64,000 nt of DNA from Burkholderiales bacterium. GTDB taxonomy: Bacteria > Pseudomonadota > Gammaproteobacteria > Burkholderiales > SG8-39. Under the pieces are notes generated by a model. That model saw only the letters and a list, made by a program, of their open reading frames with translations. It ran no database searches and was not told the origin of the DNA. Positions 44,715 to 54,427 of this stretch are shown one piece after another; position 1 is the first letter of the stretch, and every line of letters starts with the position of its first letter. The translations under genes and the position numbers were made by a program. The DNA lies in assembly GCA_027493935.1 (NCBI GenBank), contig JAOSJV010000010.1, positions 735,930 through 799,929 of the forward strand, given 5' to 3'.

Positions 44715-45158
44715 TCAGGCTGCGGCGACCTCGTCGAAGCGTCCGAGCAGCATGTCCGCCTCGCCGCCGAGGTGCTGGTCCATCATGCGGTAGAGCACCT
44801 GCTCTTCCTTGATGTTGTGCTGCTGCATCAGGACATTCAGCGTCTCGGCCTGGCCGAGGTATTCGTCGGTGTCCTTCGCGGCGACCGCCGACTTGAGCGC
44901 CGCGAGGACTCCGCGCATCTGCTCGTGCTCCTCGCGCATCACGTAGGTCGGCCCGCCGTCCATCCCGGTGCGCTCCTCGAACGCGGGAAAGAGCACCGCT
45001 TCCTCCATCTCGAAGTGGTGCGCCATACCTTTCGCGAACGCGTCGAACTCGCGCGCGGCGGCGCTCCAGTCGCCGTCACCGGCCGCCGCCTCGGCAGCAG
45101 CGAAATGCGCGTCGCACGACTTGTGGTGCCGCGACATGAATTCCTCGATGCTCGCCAT
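44715..45158 (-). CDS. Hemerythrin-like (HHE) protein
   Basis: 147-aa four-helix bundle with the expected metal-ligand spacing: SRHHKSCDAHF, MAHHFEMEEAVLFP, REEHEQM and QQHNIKEEQVLYRMMDQHL. The His/Glu pattern fits a di-iron site binding O2 or NO. The ATG at 45158 is preceded by CCGGAGGG. The upstream FNR/DNR-type box (45283) and membrane-protein partner suggest a response to nitric oxide or low oxygen. Confidence 0.86.
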   Translation of the reverse strand: MASIEEFMSRHHKSCDAHFAAAEAAAGDGDWSAAAREFDAFAKGMAHHFEMEEAVLFPAFEERTGMDGGPTYVMREEHEQMRGVLAALKSAVAAKDTDEYLGQAETLNVLMQQHNIKEEQVLYRMMDQHLGGEADMLLGRFDEVAAA

Positions 45159-45797
45159 GGCGCCCTCCGGATCTCGGTTGGTCGGACCGCTCGATTCTTG
45201 CGACGCGTCGGCCGCGCATCTTTGATGAATCTTAAACTGCGCCGGCCGCCGCCGGACGCCGCAGCGCGGCGGGCCGCGCGACGTGACCGAGATCAAAGTA
45301 TTGCTGCCTCACGTCGGGGCGACCCGCCGCGCTGATCCCCTAGCGCCGTACGGGTCTTTCCGCCTCGAGCCAGGCAGCCGCGGTGCGCTCCCCGTGGCCC
45401 GAGACCGGGGCGATGGGCAACGCCGAGCTACGATCGCAGGCGCCGGGCGATCGCGACGCCATGCGATCCTGCGAGCGACGCGCTGGAGGAGCTGCGCGAC
45501 GAAGTGCGCCCGGCCGCGGCGCCGCCCGCCGCCTGCCCTGTCGGGGCGCCGGGCCGCGCGCCGTTCGATGATACATAATCCATGGTGTCAGAGTCCGAAC
45601 CGAGAGATGAGGAGTCGCGCGCACGATGGAGATCTGCCGCCCCCGAGGAAGAGCGCGGTGACCCTGGCCAGACGCGCGGCGCCCGCCCGGAGGAAGGCAT
45701 TCGGGGGCGCGCGCGCCGCCGGGGCCGCAGCCGCGCGAACCGGGCCTCGGCCACGCGCCGCGTCGCGCGCGCCTCTTCGATCAGGAAGCCGTCCGTA
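45159..45797. other. Intergenic region, 639 bases, with one regulatory box
   Basis: The region holds the box at 45283 and upstream sequence of the hemerythrin and paaK genes. Short reading frames on both strands are Arg/Ala/Pro-rich with no motifs, no convincing ribosome sites and no family resemblance. I see no gene here, though a short plus-strand frame near 45420-45580 cannot be excluded. Confidence 0.5.
45283..45296. promoter_or_regulatory. FNR/DNR-type box upstream of hemerythrin
   Basis: GTGAC-CGAG-ATCAA, 125 bases before the hemerythrin start. One half matches the consensus exactly; the other differs at the first and last positions. Confidence 0.45.
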
Positions 45798-47114
45798 ATG
45801 GGCCTGCCGACGCCGCACGCGGTGCGCGATCCGATCGAGCGCGCGAGCCGCGACGAGTTGGCCGCGCTGCAGCTCGAGCGCATGCGCTGGAGCATCGCGC
45901 ATGCCTACGCCAACGTCGCGCACTATCGCGCGAAGCTGGACGGCGCGGGCCTGCGTCCCGAGGACTTGCGGTCGCTCGCCGACCTCGCGCGGTTTCCGTT
46001 CACCTCCAAGGAGGACCTCCGCGCAACCTATCCGTTCGGCATGTTCGCGGTGCCGCTCCGCGAGGTAGTGCGCGTGCACGCTTCCAGCGGCACCACCGGA
46101 AAGCCCACGGTCGTCGGATACACGCGACGCGACCTGGACACGTGGTCGGAGGTCATGGCGCGCTCCATCTTCGCGGCCGGCGGACGCGACAGCGACGTCT
46201 TCCACAACGCGCTCGGCTACGGGCTCTTCACCGGCGGGCTCGGCTACCACTACGGTGCCGAGCGCCTCGGCATGACCGTCGTGCCGGCCGCGGCCGGGCA
46301 GAGCGAGCGGCAGATCCAGCTCTTGATGGATTTCGGCGCGACCGTCATCACGAGCACCCCGTCGTACCTGCTCGCGCTCGCCGAGGAGTTCGACCGCCAG
46401 GGCATCGACGCCCGCTCGACGCGCTTGCGCCTCGCGCTCCTCGGCGCCGAACCGTGGACGAACCAGATGCGGCACGAGATCGAGGAGCGCTTCGCGCTGT
46501 CGGCGATCGACACCTACGGGCTCTCGGAGGTGATCGGGCCGGGCGTGGCGTGCGAGTGCGCCGAGAGCAAGGACGGGGCACACGTCTGGGAGGACCACTT
46601 TTACCCCGAGGTGATCGATCCGGAGACCGGCGCCGTGCTGCCCGACGGCGCGCTCGGCGAGCTCGTGTTCACCTCCCTCACCAAGGAGGCGATGCCGGTC
46701 ATCCGCTATCGCACGCGTGACCTCACGCGCTTGCTGCCGGGAACGGCGCGCCCGGCCATGCGGCGCATCGAGAAAATCGCCGGCCGCTCCGACGACATGC
46801 TGATCCTGCGCGGAGTCAACGTGTTTCCGAGCCAGATCGAGGAGTGCCTCCTCAAGCAGCCGCGCCTCGCCCCGCACTACCAGCTCGAGCTGTGGCGCGA
46901 CGAGCGGCACCTCGACCAGCTCGACGTGCTGGTCGAGATGAAGCCACAGTTCGCCGCCGCCGAACAGACCGTGCGTGACGCCGCCGCACACGAGCTTCAG
47001 CACCACGTCAAGTCGATGGTCGGCGTCACGGTCCGCGTCAAGCTCGTGCCTTGCGGCGCGATCGAGCGTTCGTTCGGCAAGGCCAAGCGCGTCGCCGACC
47101 GGCGGCCGAAGTAG
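45798..47114 (+). CDS. paaK: Phenylacetate-CoA ligase
   Basis: 438-aa adenylate-forming ligase with the PaaK plan: VHASSGTTGKPTVVGYT (ATP loop), GAEPWTNQMRHEIEERF, DTYGLSEVIGPGVACEC, and LILRGVNVFPSQIEECLL near the C-terminus. Length and motifs match true phenylacetate-CoA ligases. The ATG at 45798 is chosen because upstream codons are low-complexity. No paa oxygenase genes follow it directly; the two PaaA-like proteins are far away. Confidence 0.88.
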   Translation: MGLPTPHAVRDPIERASRDELAALQLERMRWSIAHAYANVAHYRAKLDGAGLRPEDLRSLADLARFPFTSKEDLRATYPFGMFAVPLREVVRVHASSGTTGKPTVVGYTRRDLDTWSEVMARSIFAAGGRDSDVFHNALGYGLFTGGLGYHYGAERLGMTVVPAAAGQSERQIQLLMDFGATVITSTPSYLLALAEEFDRQGIDARSTRLRLALLGAEPWTNQMRHEIEERFALSAIDTYGLSEVIGPGVACECAESKDGAHVWEDHFYPEVIDPETGAVLPDGALGELVFTSLTKEAMPVIRYRTRDLTRLLPGTARPAMRRIEKIAGRSDDMLILRGVNVFPSQIEECLLKQPRLAPHYQLELWRDERHLDQLDVLVEMKPQFAAAEQTVRDAAAHELQHHVKSMVGVTVRVKLVPCGAIERSFGKAKRVADRRPK

Positions 47115-47143
47115 CGGCGGCCTGCGAGTGCGTTCCGCGCAGC

Positions 47144-47157
47144 TTGACCTGCATCAA
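47144..47157. promoter_or_regulatory. FNR/DNR-type box before the nitronate-monooxygenase-like gene
   Basis: TTGAC-CTGC-ATCAA, one base from consensus, about 54 bases before the likely start of the next gene. Confidence 0.5.
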
Positions 47158-47210
47158 GGCGGCCGCCCGCGGCGGCCGGAGAATCGGCGCGACCGTTCCT
47201 GGGCCATCGC

Positions 47211-48369
47211 TTGATCCCGCACGCTCTTCCCCGCTTCGCATCCGCGGCCGCGCGCTGCTCCCGATCGTGCAGGGTGGCATGGGCGTCGGCGTGTCGGCGC
47301 ACCGTCTCGCCGGCAGCGTCGCCAGGCATGGCGCCGTCGGCACCGTCTCGAGCGTGGACCTGCGGCGCCATCACCCCGACCTGATGGAACGCACCGCGCG
47401 CGTGCGCGACAAGCAAGCGATCGACGCGGCGAATCTCGAGGCGCTCGACCGCGAAGTGCGCAGCGCGCTCGCGCTCGCCGAAGGTCGCGGCATGGTGGCG
47501 GTGAACGTCATGCGCGCGGTCTCGCAGTATGCGGACTACGTCCGGCAGGCATGCGCGAGCGGCGCGCAGGCGATCGTGGTCGGCGCCGGCCTCCCGCTCG
47601 ATCTTCCCGAGCTCACCGCCGACTATCCGGAGGTGGCGCTCGTGCCGATCCTTTCGGATGCGCGCGGGGTCGGCGTGCTGTTGAGGAAGTGGCTGCGCAA
47701 GGGGCGCATGCCCGACGCTGTCGTGATCGAGCACCCGGGGCGGGCCGGCGGACATCTCGGCGCGGCAAGCATCGCCGAGCTCGGCGACTCCCGCTTCGAA
47801 TTCGCCGCGGTGATCGCGGGCGTGCATGCGGTGCTCGACGATCTCGGCATCGCGCGCGAGCGCGTGCCGATCGTCGCGGCCGGCGGTGTCGGCTCGCACG
47901 CCGATGTGCGCAAGCTGCTCGCGCTCGGCGCCGCGGCCGTGCAGCTCGGCACCGCGTTCGCGGTGACCGCGGAGGGCGATGCGCACCCGAACTTCAAGCG
48001 GGTGCTGGCCGAGGCGCGGCCCGAGGACATCGTCACCTTCACCAGCGTTGCCGGATTGCCGGCGCGCGCGGTGCGCACGCCGTGGCTCGCGGCCTATCTC
48101 GACAAGCTGCCCGCGCTCAGCGCCGCGCCAAGCCGCGGCGCGAGTGCACCCTGGCGTTCGATTGCCTGGCCGCCTGCGGGCTGCGCGACGGGATCGAGCG
48201 CTTCGGCCAGTTCTGCATCGATCTGCAGCTCGCCGCCGCCATGCACGGCGACGTCGAGCGTGGACTCTTCTTCCGCGGTACCGGATCCCTGCCTTTCGGC
48301 GCCCAGATCCGGCCGGTTCGCGACCTGCTCAGCTACCTGCTCACCGGGGCAGCGCCCGCAGCCGTCTGA
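47211..48369 (+). CDS. Nitronate monooxygenase/NPD-type flavoprotein (two probable frameshifts)
   Basis: FMN-binding barrel of the 2-nitropropane dioxygenase family, 386 aa after correction. It has LLPIVQGGMGVGVS, AIVVGAGLPLDLPEL, VIEHPGRAGGHLG and AAGGVGSHADVRKLLALGAAAVQLGTAF, which form the FMN phosphate site. One C is missing near 48117, before RAKPRRECTLAFDCLA. The N-terminus is unclear: a TTG at 47211 with one missing C near 47234 gives a standard start (LRIRGRALLP), but no strong ribosome site is seen. It may detoxify nitro compounds or reduce enoyl substrates. Confidence 0.76.
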
Positions 48370-48383
48370 TCCCGGGGGCCGCC

Positions 48384-49418
48384 TCAGCCGGCGGCCGCCG
48401 TGTCGCGCGACCGGTAGAAAGTCACCGGCACGGGGCTCGTCTCGGGCTTGGCGTCGTCCTCGTAGGCGATGCACTTCTCGCAGACGGTGCCGGCGACGTT
48501 CTCGGCCAGATTGGCGGTGCGCAGCGCCTGGAACTTGGCGCTGCGCCACGCCTCGACGAACGGCGTCGTGTTCAAGTTACCCATGTCGAAGCGGCCGTCG
48601 TGATCGAAGCAGCACGCGGACAGATGCCCGTCGTAGGTGATGTGGCCCTCGGTGAAGAGCGACCAGCACGGCAGCGGCTTGCGCAGGGCGCCGACACGAC
48701 CCTGGTTGCCCGCGGTCGGCCGGGTGCCCTTCGCGCCGCTGGTGAGCCCCGCCTGGCCGTAGAGCGGCAGCCAATAGTGCTCGTCCACGCACGGCACGAT
48801 CTCCTCGACCGCCCGCTTCATGCGCTCCTGCTGCTCGCCGTCGTAGAGGATGCTCGATGCGTAGAGGCCGCAGCGGTGGCCGGTCAGGCGCTCGACCTCG
48901 TCGCGCGCGTCGCGCGCCGCCTTGATGTGCTCGACGATGCGCGCGTAGTTCTTGCCCTTGACCCCGGTGACCTCGCTGAACTGCGCGGCGTCGGCGAAGT
49001 TGAAGCTGAACTTCAGGCTGTCCAGCCCCGCAGCCATGCACTCGCGCACCCGTTCCCGGGTCGCCATGCGGCCGTTGGTCGTCAGGAAGACATAGGGATA
49101 GCCGCACTCGCGCTTGGCGAAGCGGATCGCCTCGGCGAGCCAGGGCACGAGGAACGACTCGCCGAGATAGAACACGCCGAGCTCCTCGACGCCGGCCTCG
49201 CGCATCTCGCGGACGATGCGCGTGAAGAACGGCCACGACATGTCGCTCTTGTCGCGCAGCCGCATGTGCGACGCGCAGAAGAAGCACTGGAAATCGCAGC
49301 GCGCGGTGAGTTCGATCTTGACGCTCTTCGGCACCGGCGGCGCAGGGCTGCGGTACTCGTCGGTGAGGAGCGTGATGCGGTCGATCCGCTCGGTGATGCG
49401 CGCCGGTGTTTGGGTCAT
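48384..49418 (-). CDS. Radical SAM/SPASM domain protein
   Basis: 344-aa enzyme. The N-terminal cluster motif CDFQCFFC is the canonical CxxxCxxC. It is followed by FYLGESFL, LTTNGRMAT, and a C-terminal SPASM-like region with Cys in KPLPCWSLFTEGH, LSACCFDHDG and CEKCIAYED for auxiliary clusters. Such enzymes modify peptides or small molecules. It converges with the flavoprotein gene; no precursor peptide was recognised nearby. A GGGG-containing site precedes the ATG. Confidence 0.85.
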   Translation of the reverse strand: MTQTPARITERIDRITLLTDEYRSPAPPVPKSVKIELTARCDFQCFFCASHMRLRDKSDMSWPFFTRIVREMREAGVEELGVFYLGESFLVPWLAEAIRFAKRECGYPYVFLTTNGRMATRERVRECMAAGLDSLKFSFNFADAAQFSEVTGVKGKNYARIVEHIKAARDARDEVERLTGHRCGLYASSILYDGEQQERMKRAVEEIVPCVDEHYWLPLYGQAGLTSGAKGTRPTAGNQGRVGALRKPLPCWSLFTEGHITYDGHLSACCFDHDGRFDMGNLNTTPFVEAWRSAKFQALRTANLAENVAGTVCEKCIAYEDDAKPETSPVPVTFYRSRDTAAAG

Positions 49419-49548
49419 CGTTGTCCCCTGGGTTTATCGCATGGTCAAAAAAATTGAGCGGGAAACGGATCGCCTTCCGACAACCCGTTGTCCCGCCCCA
49501 GACCAGGAGACACGAGTGGAATTCTGTCGGTCCGAACGGGCTCCCGCT

Positions 49549-49562
49549 GTGACCTGGATCAA
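49549..49562. promoter_or_regulatory. FNR/DNR-type box upstream of the radical SAM gene
   Basis: GTGAC-CTGG-ATCAA, 131 bases before the radical SAM start and 112 bases past the Crp/Fnr stop. The right half-site is perfect. Confidence 0.4.
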
Positions 49563-49673
49563 ACAAACTCCGGCGGCAGAGCCGCACGGCGCGGGCGCCG
49601 TGACCGGCTGCCTGCGGCGCCGCGGAACAATATCACGCCGCGGTGTCGGAATGACTTGGCCCGCTCGCACGCC

Positions 49674-50367
49674 TCACGGCGTGTACTCGCGCAAGCTCGC
49701 CAGATCGAGCACCTTGACGCGCCTGCCATACACCTCGATCAACCCCGCGGCGGAAAGCTCGTGCAGGATCCGCGAGAAGTGCTCGCGCGTGATGTTCAAC
49801 CGCGATGCGAGCACACCCTTGCTCGTGGCGAGCTCGATGTCGAAGGGCGTGCCGGGCGCCACCTCCTCCGGCGCGTCGCGCAGGGAGATAGCCGATCACG
49901 CGCTGTGTGCCGCTCTTGAGCGAATAGGCCTCCAGGTCCGACATCAGCCGGTGCAGCCGCATCGCCAGGCCAGCCAGCATCTTGCGGGCAAAGCGCGGAT
50001 TGCGCTCGATCTCGGCGAGCAGCGCGGCCTTGCCGATGAAGAGCAGAAGCGAGTCGGCGAGCGCCTCGGCGAATACCACGTAGGGTCGATCGAGGAACAT
50101 CACCGCCTCGCCGAAGCTCTGTCCAGGCCCGAGCACCTCGACCACTTTCTCCGCGCCGTCCCGGCCCGCCAGGGCAAGCTTGATCTGACCGTACACGATG
50201 ACGTGGAAGCCGTTGCACGGATCGCCGCGCCGGAAGAGCAGCGTACCCGCGCTCGCGCGCACCTGCGCCGTCGCGGCGGCCAGGCGGTCGATCTCGTCTC
50301 CCGTCAGCTCGCCGAAAAGCGGCAGGTTCTGCAGGAACTGCTGTACCCGGATCGGCGCGGCAGGCAT
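49674..50367 (-). CDS. Crp/Fnr-family regulator, DNR-like (frameshifted)
   Basis: 230 aa after correction. It has a cyclic-nucleotide-like sensor domain (QQFLQNLPLFGELT, FGEAVMFLDRP) and a winged helix with ITREHFSRILHELSAAGL. The recognition helix has E-x-x-S-R, the FNR/DNR signature that reads TTGAT half-sites. Only one Cys is present, so no FNR-type Fe-S cluster; a haem-based NO or redox sensor like DNR is likely. The frame breaks near 49883 (one C/G extra). It is the best candidate to bind the TTGAT-N4-RTCAA boxes in this window. Confidence 0.84.
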
Positions 50368-50452
50368 CGCGCGTGCACCCCTCCATCGATCGGCCCGGAT
50401 TTACGCTCCACGGCCGGAGGCCAAGGAAAGCATTTGCCTCGCCGGCCAGACT

Positions 50453-50483
50453 TTGATGCGCGTCAACTTTTGATAAATGTCAA
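50453..50483. promoter_or_regulatory. Two tandem FNR/DNR boxes between regulator and MgtE-like gene
   Basis: TTGAT-GCGC-GTCAA (50453-50466) and TTGAT-AAAT-GTCAA (50470-50483) lie 17 bases apart centre to centre, between divergent genes. Both match the DNR-type consensus TTGAT-N4-GTCAA perfectly. They probably give autoregulation of the Crp/Fnr gene and control of the transporter. Confidence 0.7.
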
Positions 50484-50620
50484 ATTCTGACACCGCTGCC
50501 CTCCCGGCGTGCGGCCGTCGAGCGTGGCGCGTGTTGCGGTGCGTGCGGAACGGGCACGTTTGGATCCCGGGCCGACGGCCGGCACACCCGTTGTCGGCTA
50601 TCCTCGCCCTGCGCCGCCTC

Positions 50621-51607
50621 ATGCCGCCACCGACCGCACCGCCGTCCGAGTCCGCCGAGAGCGCTTCGCGGCATCTCGCCCGCCGCGTTCTCCTCGCCGC
50701 TCCGGACGAGACCATCGGCACGGTCGTGGAGCGGCTGCACGGTCAGGCGCTCGATTACGCCGGCACGATCTACGTGACCGACGAAGCGCGGCGTCTGGTC
50801 GGCATCGTGCCGATGGCGCGACTGCTGTCCGCTCCGGCCGACGCGCGCGTCGCCGAGGTCGCGCTGCGCGACTTTCCGGCTGCGCAGCCGGACACCGACC
50901 AGGAGGATGCCGCATCGCTCGCCATCCGCTACGGCGTCGCCGCGGTGCCGGTGGTCGACGCCTCGGGACGGCTGCTCGGGGTGGTGCCGCCCCAGGCGCT
51001 ACTGGAGGTGCTGCGCCACGAGCACGTGGAGGACCTGCACCGCCTGGCCGGCATCCTGCACGAGACCGAGCGGGCGCGGCTCGCGATCGAGGCGCCGCCG
51101 GTGCGCCGCGCGCGCGACCGGTTGCCGTGGCTGCTGGTCGGCCTGGCGGGGGCGTCGGTCGCCACTTTGGTCGTCGCGTGGTTCGAGCGAGCGCTCGAGT
51201 CGCGCGTCGCGCTCGCGTTTTTCGTGCCGGGCATCGTGTACCTCGCCGACGCGATCGGGACGCAGACCGAGTCGATCGCGGTGCGCGGGCTCTCGCTCTC
51301 GACCGCACCGATCCCGCGGCTCGTGGCGGGCGAGCTCCGCACCGGCGTGCTGATCGGCCTGACGCTCTCCGTGCTCGCGTTCGCCCCGATCTGGCTCGCG
51401 CTGGGCGATCTCCGCCTCGCGGCAGCCGTCTCGATCGCGCTGTTCGCCGCGAGCTCGGTTGCCACGACCGTCGGGCTCTTCTTCCCGTGGTTGCTCTCGC
51501 GTCTCGGCAAGGATCCCGCGTACGGCAGCGGTCCGGTCGCGACGATCATCCAGGACGTGCTGTCGCTCCTGATCTACTTCGGCGTGGTCTCGCTGCTCGC
51601 CCTGTGA
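50621..51607 (+). CDS. MgtE-like magnesium/cation transporter (CBS pair plus MgtE membrane domain)
   Basis: 328 aa from the ATG at 50621; an earlier in-frame ATG at 50477 lies inside the regulatory boxes and is less likely. A CBS-domain pair (about 25-165, YVTDEARRLVGIVP and ASGRLLGVVP) precedes five membrane helices with LADAIGTQTESIAVRGL, the MgtE pore motif. The N-terminal MgtE_N domain is missing, as in short homologues. Its stop overlaps the start of the DUF445 gene. Confidence 0.82.
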   Translation: MPPPTAPPSESAESASRHLARRVLLAAPDETIGTVVERLHGQALDYAGTIYVTDEARRLVGIVPMARLLSAPADARVAEVALRDFPAAQPDTDQEDAASLAIRYGVAAVPVVDASGRLLGVVPPQALLEVLRHEHVEDLHRLAGILHETERARLAIEAPPVRRARDRLPWLLVGLAGASVATLVVAWFERALESRVALAFFVPGIVYLADAIGTQTESIAVRGLSLSTAPIPRLVAGELRTGVLIGLTLSVLAFAPIWLALGDLRLAAAVSIALFAASSVATTVGLFFPWLLSRLGKDPAYGSGPVATIIQDVLSLLIYFGVVSLLAL

Positions 51608-52863
51608 GGCCCGGACCTCCGCACGCTGGCGGCGCGCCGCGTCCGCGTTCGCAGCGCATGTGGCGCATCGCCACCGGCCTGCTCGTGCTGATGGCGCTCG
51701 TGTTCCTCGCGGCGCGCTACTGGGAGCCCGTCTATCCCGCGCTCGCATGGGTGCGCGCCTTCGCCGAGGCCGGGATGGTGGGCGCGCTCGCCGACTGGTT
51801 CGCCGTGACCGCGCTCTTCCGCCATCCGCTCGGCCTGCCGATTCCGCACACCGCGATCGTGCCGCGCAACAAGGACCGCATCGGCCGCAATCTCGGTGAG
51901 TTCGTCGAGCGGAACTTCCTCGCGCCGGAAGTCGTGCGGGAGAAGCTCGCCGGCATCGACTTCATCGCGGGGCTCGCGTCCTGGATCGGCGCGGCCGACC
52001 GCGCGCGCAAGCTCGCCGAGCGGATCGGCGACCGTCTCCCGGCGCTCTTCGCCCAGCTCGCTTCCGGCGAGGTGCGCCGCTACCTGCAGTCGAGCGTGAA
52101 CCGGTGGCTGGAGGAGGTGGATCTCGCGCGCGCCGCGGGTGATCTCCTCGGCGCGGTCACCGCAACCGGCCGTCACCGCGGGCTCGTCGACCAGCTGATC
52201 GCCGAGCTCGCCCGGCTGCTCGCCGAGTACGAGCCTTCGATCCGGTCGAAGGTGCGCGAGAAAACCGCGTGGTACTGGCGCAGCGTCGGACTAGACCTGG
52301 CGGTCGCGGACCGCATCATCGCCGCCGCCGAGGAGGCAATCGCCGAAATGGCGCGCGATCCCGAGCACCCGTGGCGGCGCAAGCTCGACCTCGCGCTCGC
52401 GGATCTCGCTCAGGAGCTGAAGACCTCCGCCCGCTACCGCGGCGAGCTCGCCGCCTTCACCGCCGAGCTGGTCGCGAACGAGGCGCTGCAGCGCCAGCTC
52501 GCCGGCGCCTGGGACGCGGTGCTTGCCGCGCTGGACGCCGATCTCGCGCGGCCCGACTCGCTGATCGTCGCCGGGCTCGAGCGCGGCATCGTCGACCTTG
52601 CGACGGGATTGCGGCGCGACGGCGCGGCGCGCGCGCGGCTCAACCGGTGGCTGCGCGGCGTGATCGTGCGCGTCGCCGACTCGCAGCGCCACGAGCTCGG
52701 CCTGCTCATCGCCGACACGGTCGCGAAGTGGGACGCGCGCACATTTACCGAGCGCATCGAGTCCTACGTCGGCGACGACCTGCAGTACGTGCGCATCAAC
52801 GGCACCCTGATCGGCGGGCTGGTCGGGCTCGCCATCCACGCGGCGTCGCGCGCGCTCGGCTAG
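51604..52863 (+). CDS. DUF445 membrane-associated protein
   Basis: 419 aa from a GTG overlapping the transporter stop (GTGA); an ATG at 51658 would be 18 codons shorter. One N-terminal membrane helix is followed by AGMVGALADWFAVTALFRHPLG, the DUF445 hallmark, then long helical repeats and a C-terminal GTLIGGLVGLAIHA segment. The function is unknown in the family; envelope or membrane-shape roles have been suggested. It is translationally coupled to the MgtE-like gene. Confidence 0.84.
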   Translation: MRPGPPHAGGAPRPRSQRMWRIATGLLVLMALVFLAARYWEPVYPALAWVRAFAEAGMVGALADWFAVTALFRHPLGLPIPHTAIVPRNKDRIGRNLGEFVERNFLAPEVVREKLAGIDFIAGLASWIGAADRARKLAERIGDRLPALFAQLASGEVRRYLQSSVNRWLEEVDLARAAGDLLGAVTATGRHRGLVDQLIAELARLLAEYEPSIRSKVREKTAWYWRSVGLDLAVADRIIAAAEEAIAEMARDPEHPWRRKLDLALADLAQELKTSARYRGELAAFTAELVANEALQRQLAGAWDAVLAALDADLARPDSLIVAGLERGIVDLATGLRRDGAARARLNRWLRGVIVRVADSQRHELGLLIADTVAKWDARTFTERIESYVGDDLQYVRINGTLIGGLVGLAIHAASRALG

Positions 52864-52878
52864 GGAAACTCCGCAAAG

Positions 52879-52894
52879 CCTCGCTGTTGCGAGG
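52879..52894. terminator. Short hairpin after the DUF445 gene
   Basis: CCTCGC-TGTT-GCGAGG, 16 bases after the stop. The stem is short and not followed by a clear T-run, so only a weak terminator candidate. Confidence 0.35.
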
Positions 52895-53036
52895 TTCTGC
52901 CCGACCTGGGGGATTGCAAAGGGGCCGCAGGGCCCTGTTGCAGCGCCTCCCTCGCCGTCCGCGGCACCCTCACCCAAACGCTCCGTAAGGCACTGTTTTC
53001 TTTGCGAACACCGGGCTCCGACAGGACCTGGGATGC

Positions 53037-54349
53037 TCAGAAGAGCTGCTTCGGCAGCCACAGGCTGATGGGCGGGACGGCGATCAGGATCGAGAGCCGC
53101 ACGAGGTCGGCGGCGATGAACGGCGCCACGCCGCGGAACATCGTCGCGAGCGGGATCTCCGGCAGGAGCGTGCGCAGCACGTAGACGTTCAGGCCCACCG
53201 GCGGCGTGATCAGGCTGATCTCGACCACCGTGACGATCACGATGCCGAACCACACCTTCTTGATTTCATCGGCGCCAAGACCGAAGTCGAGCGCGAGTAC
53301 CAGCGGCACGAACAGCGGCACGGTGAGCAGAATCATCGACAGGCTCTCGAGCACGCAGCCGAGGACGATGTAGATCGCGCACATCGCCAGCACCACTGTC
53401 ACCGGGTCGACCTGTAGCCCGCTCACGAACGCGCGCAGGTCGGCCGGCATCGTGGTGAAGTTGATGAAGTTGGCGAAGGTGAGCGCGCCGATCAGGATCA
53501 CGAACAGCATCGCGGTGGTGCGCGCCGACTCGAGCAGCACGACGTAGAGCGTGTGCCAGGTGAGCGCACGCCGGCCGAGCGCGAACAGGAAGCCGCCTGC
53601 GGCACCGACGCCTGCAGCCTCGGTCGGCGTGAAGACGCCGCCGTAGATGCCGCCCAGCACGACCGCGAACAGTACCGCGACGCCCCAGACCTCTTTCAGC
53701 GCGCCGAGCCGGCCGGCCCACGAGGAGCGCTCGCCCTGGGGCCCGCTCGCGGATCGCGCCACGTGGTGAACGCGACCGCACCCATGTAGCAGGAGACCGC
53801 CAGGATGCCAGGCAGCACGCCCGCGGCGAAGAGCATGCCGATGTTGGTCTCGGTCATCAGGCCGTAGATCACCATGATCACCGATGGCGGGATCATGATG
53901 CCGAGCGTGCCGCCGGCGGCGATCGAGCCGGCGGCGAGGCCCGGCGAATAGCTGAACTTCCGCATCGACGGCATCGCGACTTTCGACATCGTCGCCGCGG
54001 TTGCGAGGCTCGAGCCGCAGATCGCGCTGAAGCCGCCGCAGGCGACCACCGTCGACATGGCGAGCCCGCCGCGCCAGTGGCCGAAGAAGGCGTAGGCGGC
54101 CCGGTACAGCTCCTGCGACATGCCGGCGCGGGTCACGAAATTGCCCATCAGGATGAACAGCGGCACCACCGAGAGCGCGTACGAGAACCCGGTCTCGTAG
54201 ATCACCGCGGTTGCAGACGCGAGCGCCGCGTTCCAGTTGCGGAGCAGCCCGAGCCCGACGAAGCCGACGATCCCCATCGAGAACGCGATCGGCACCCGCG
54301 CCAGCGTGAGCGCGAACATCGCAGCGAAGCCGAGAAGAGCCTCCTGCAT
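53037..54349 (-). CDS. dctM: TRAP transporter large permease DctM (frameshifted)
   Basis: 437 aa after correction, with about twelve helices. Conserved segments: GFSAICGSSLATAATMSKVAMP, GGTLGIMIPPSVIMVIYG and PTEAAGVGAAGGF, and the late IVTVVEISLITPPVGLNVYV. The frame breaks near 53740, where one C of a run is missing. It is the final gene of the dctP-dctQ-dctM order, importing an organic acid with the other two subunits. Confidence 0.88.
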
Positions 54350-54427
54350 TCACCCCTCCGCGGCGCCTCGAGGACGGCCGGCGGCGGGCGGACGGGCGCG
54401 CGCGCAAGAAGCCAAGTCGGTCTCGCC

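Noticed and set aside
45283..45798. Possible gene in the hemerythrin-paaK gap
   Set aside because: The frame is low-complexity Arg/Ala/Pro, begins inside a regulatory box and matches no family.
50477..50620. Longer N-terminus for the MgtE-like protein
   Set aside because: The ATG at 50477 overlaps a DNR-type box, and the extra residues do not resemble MgtE; 50621 is preferred.
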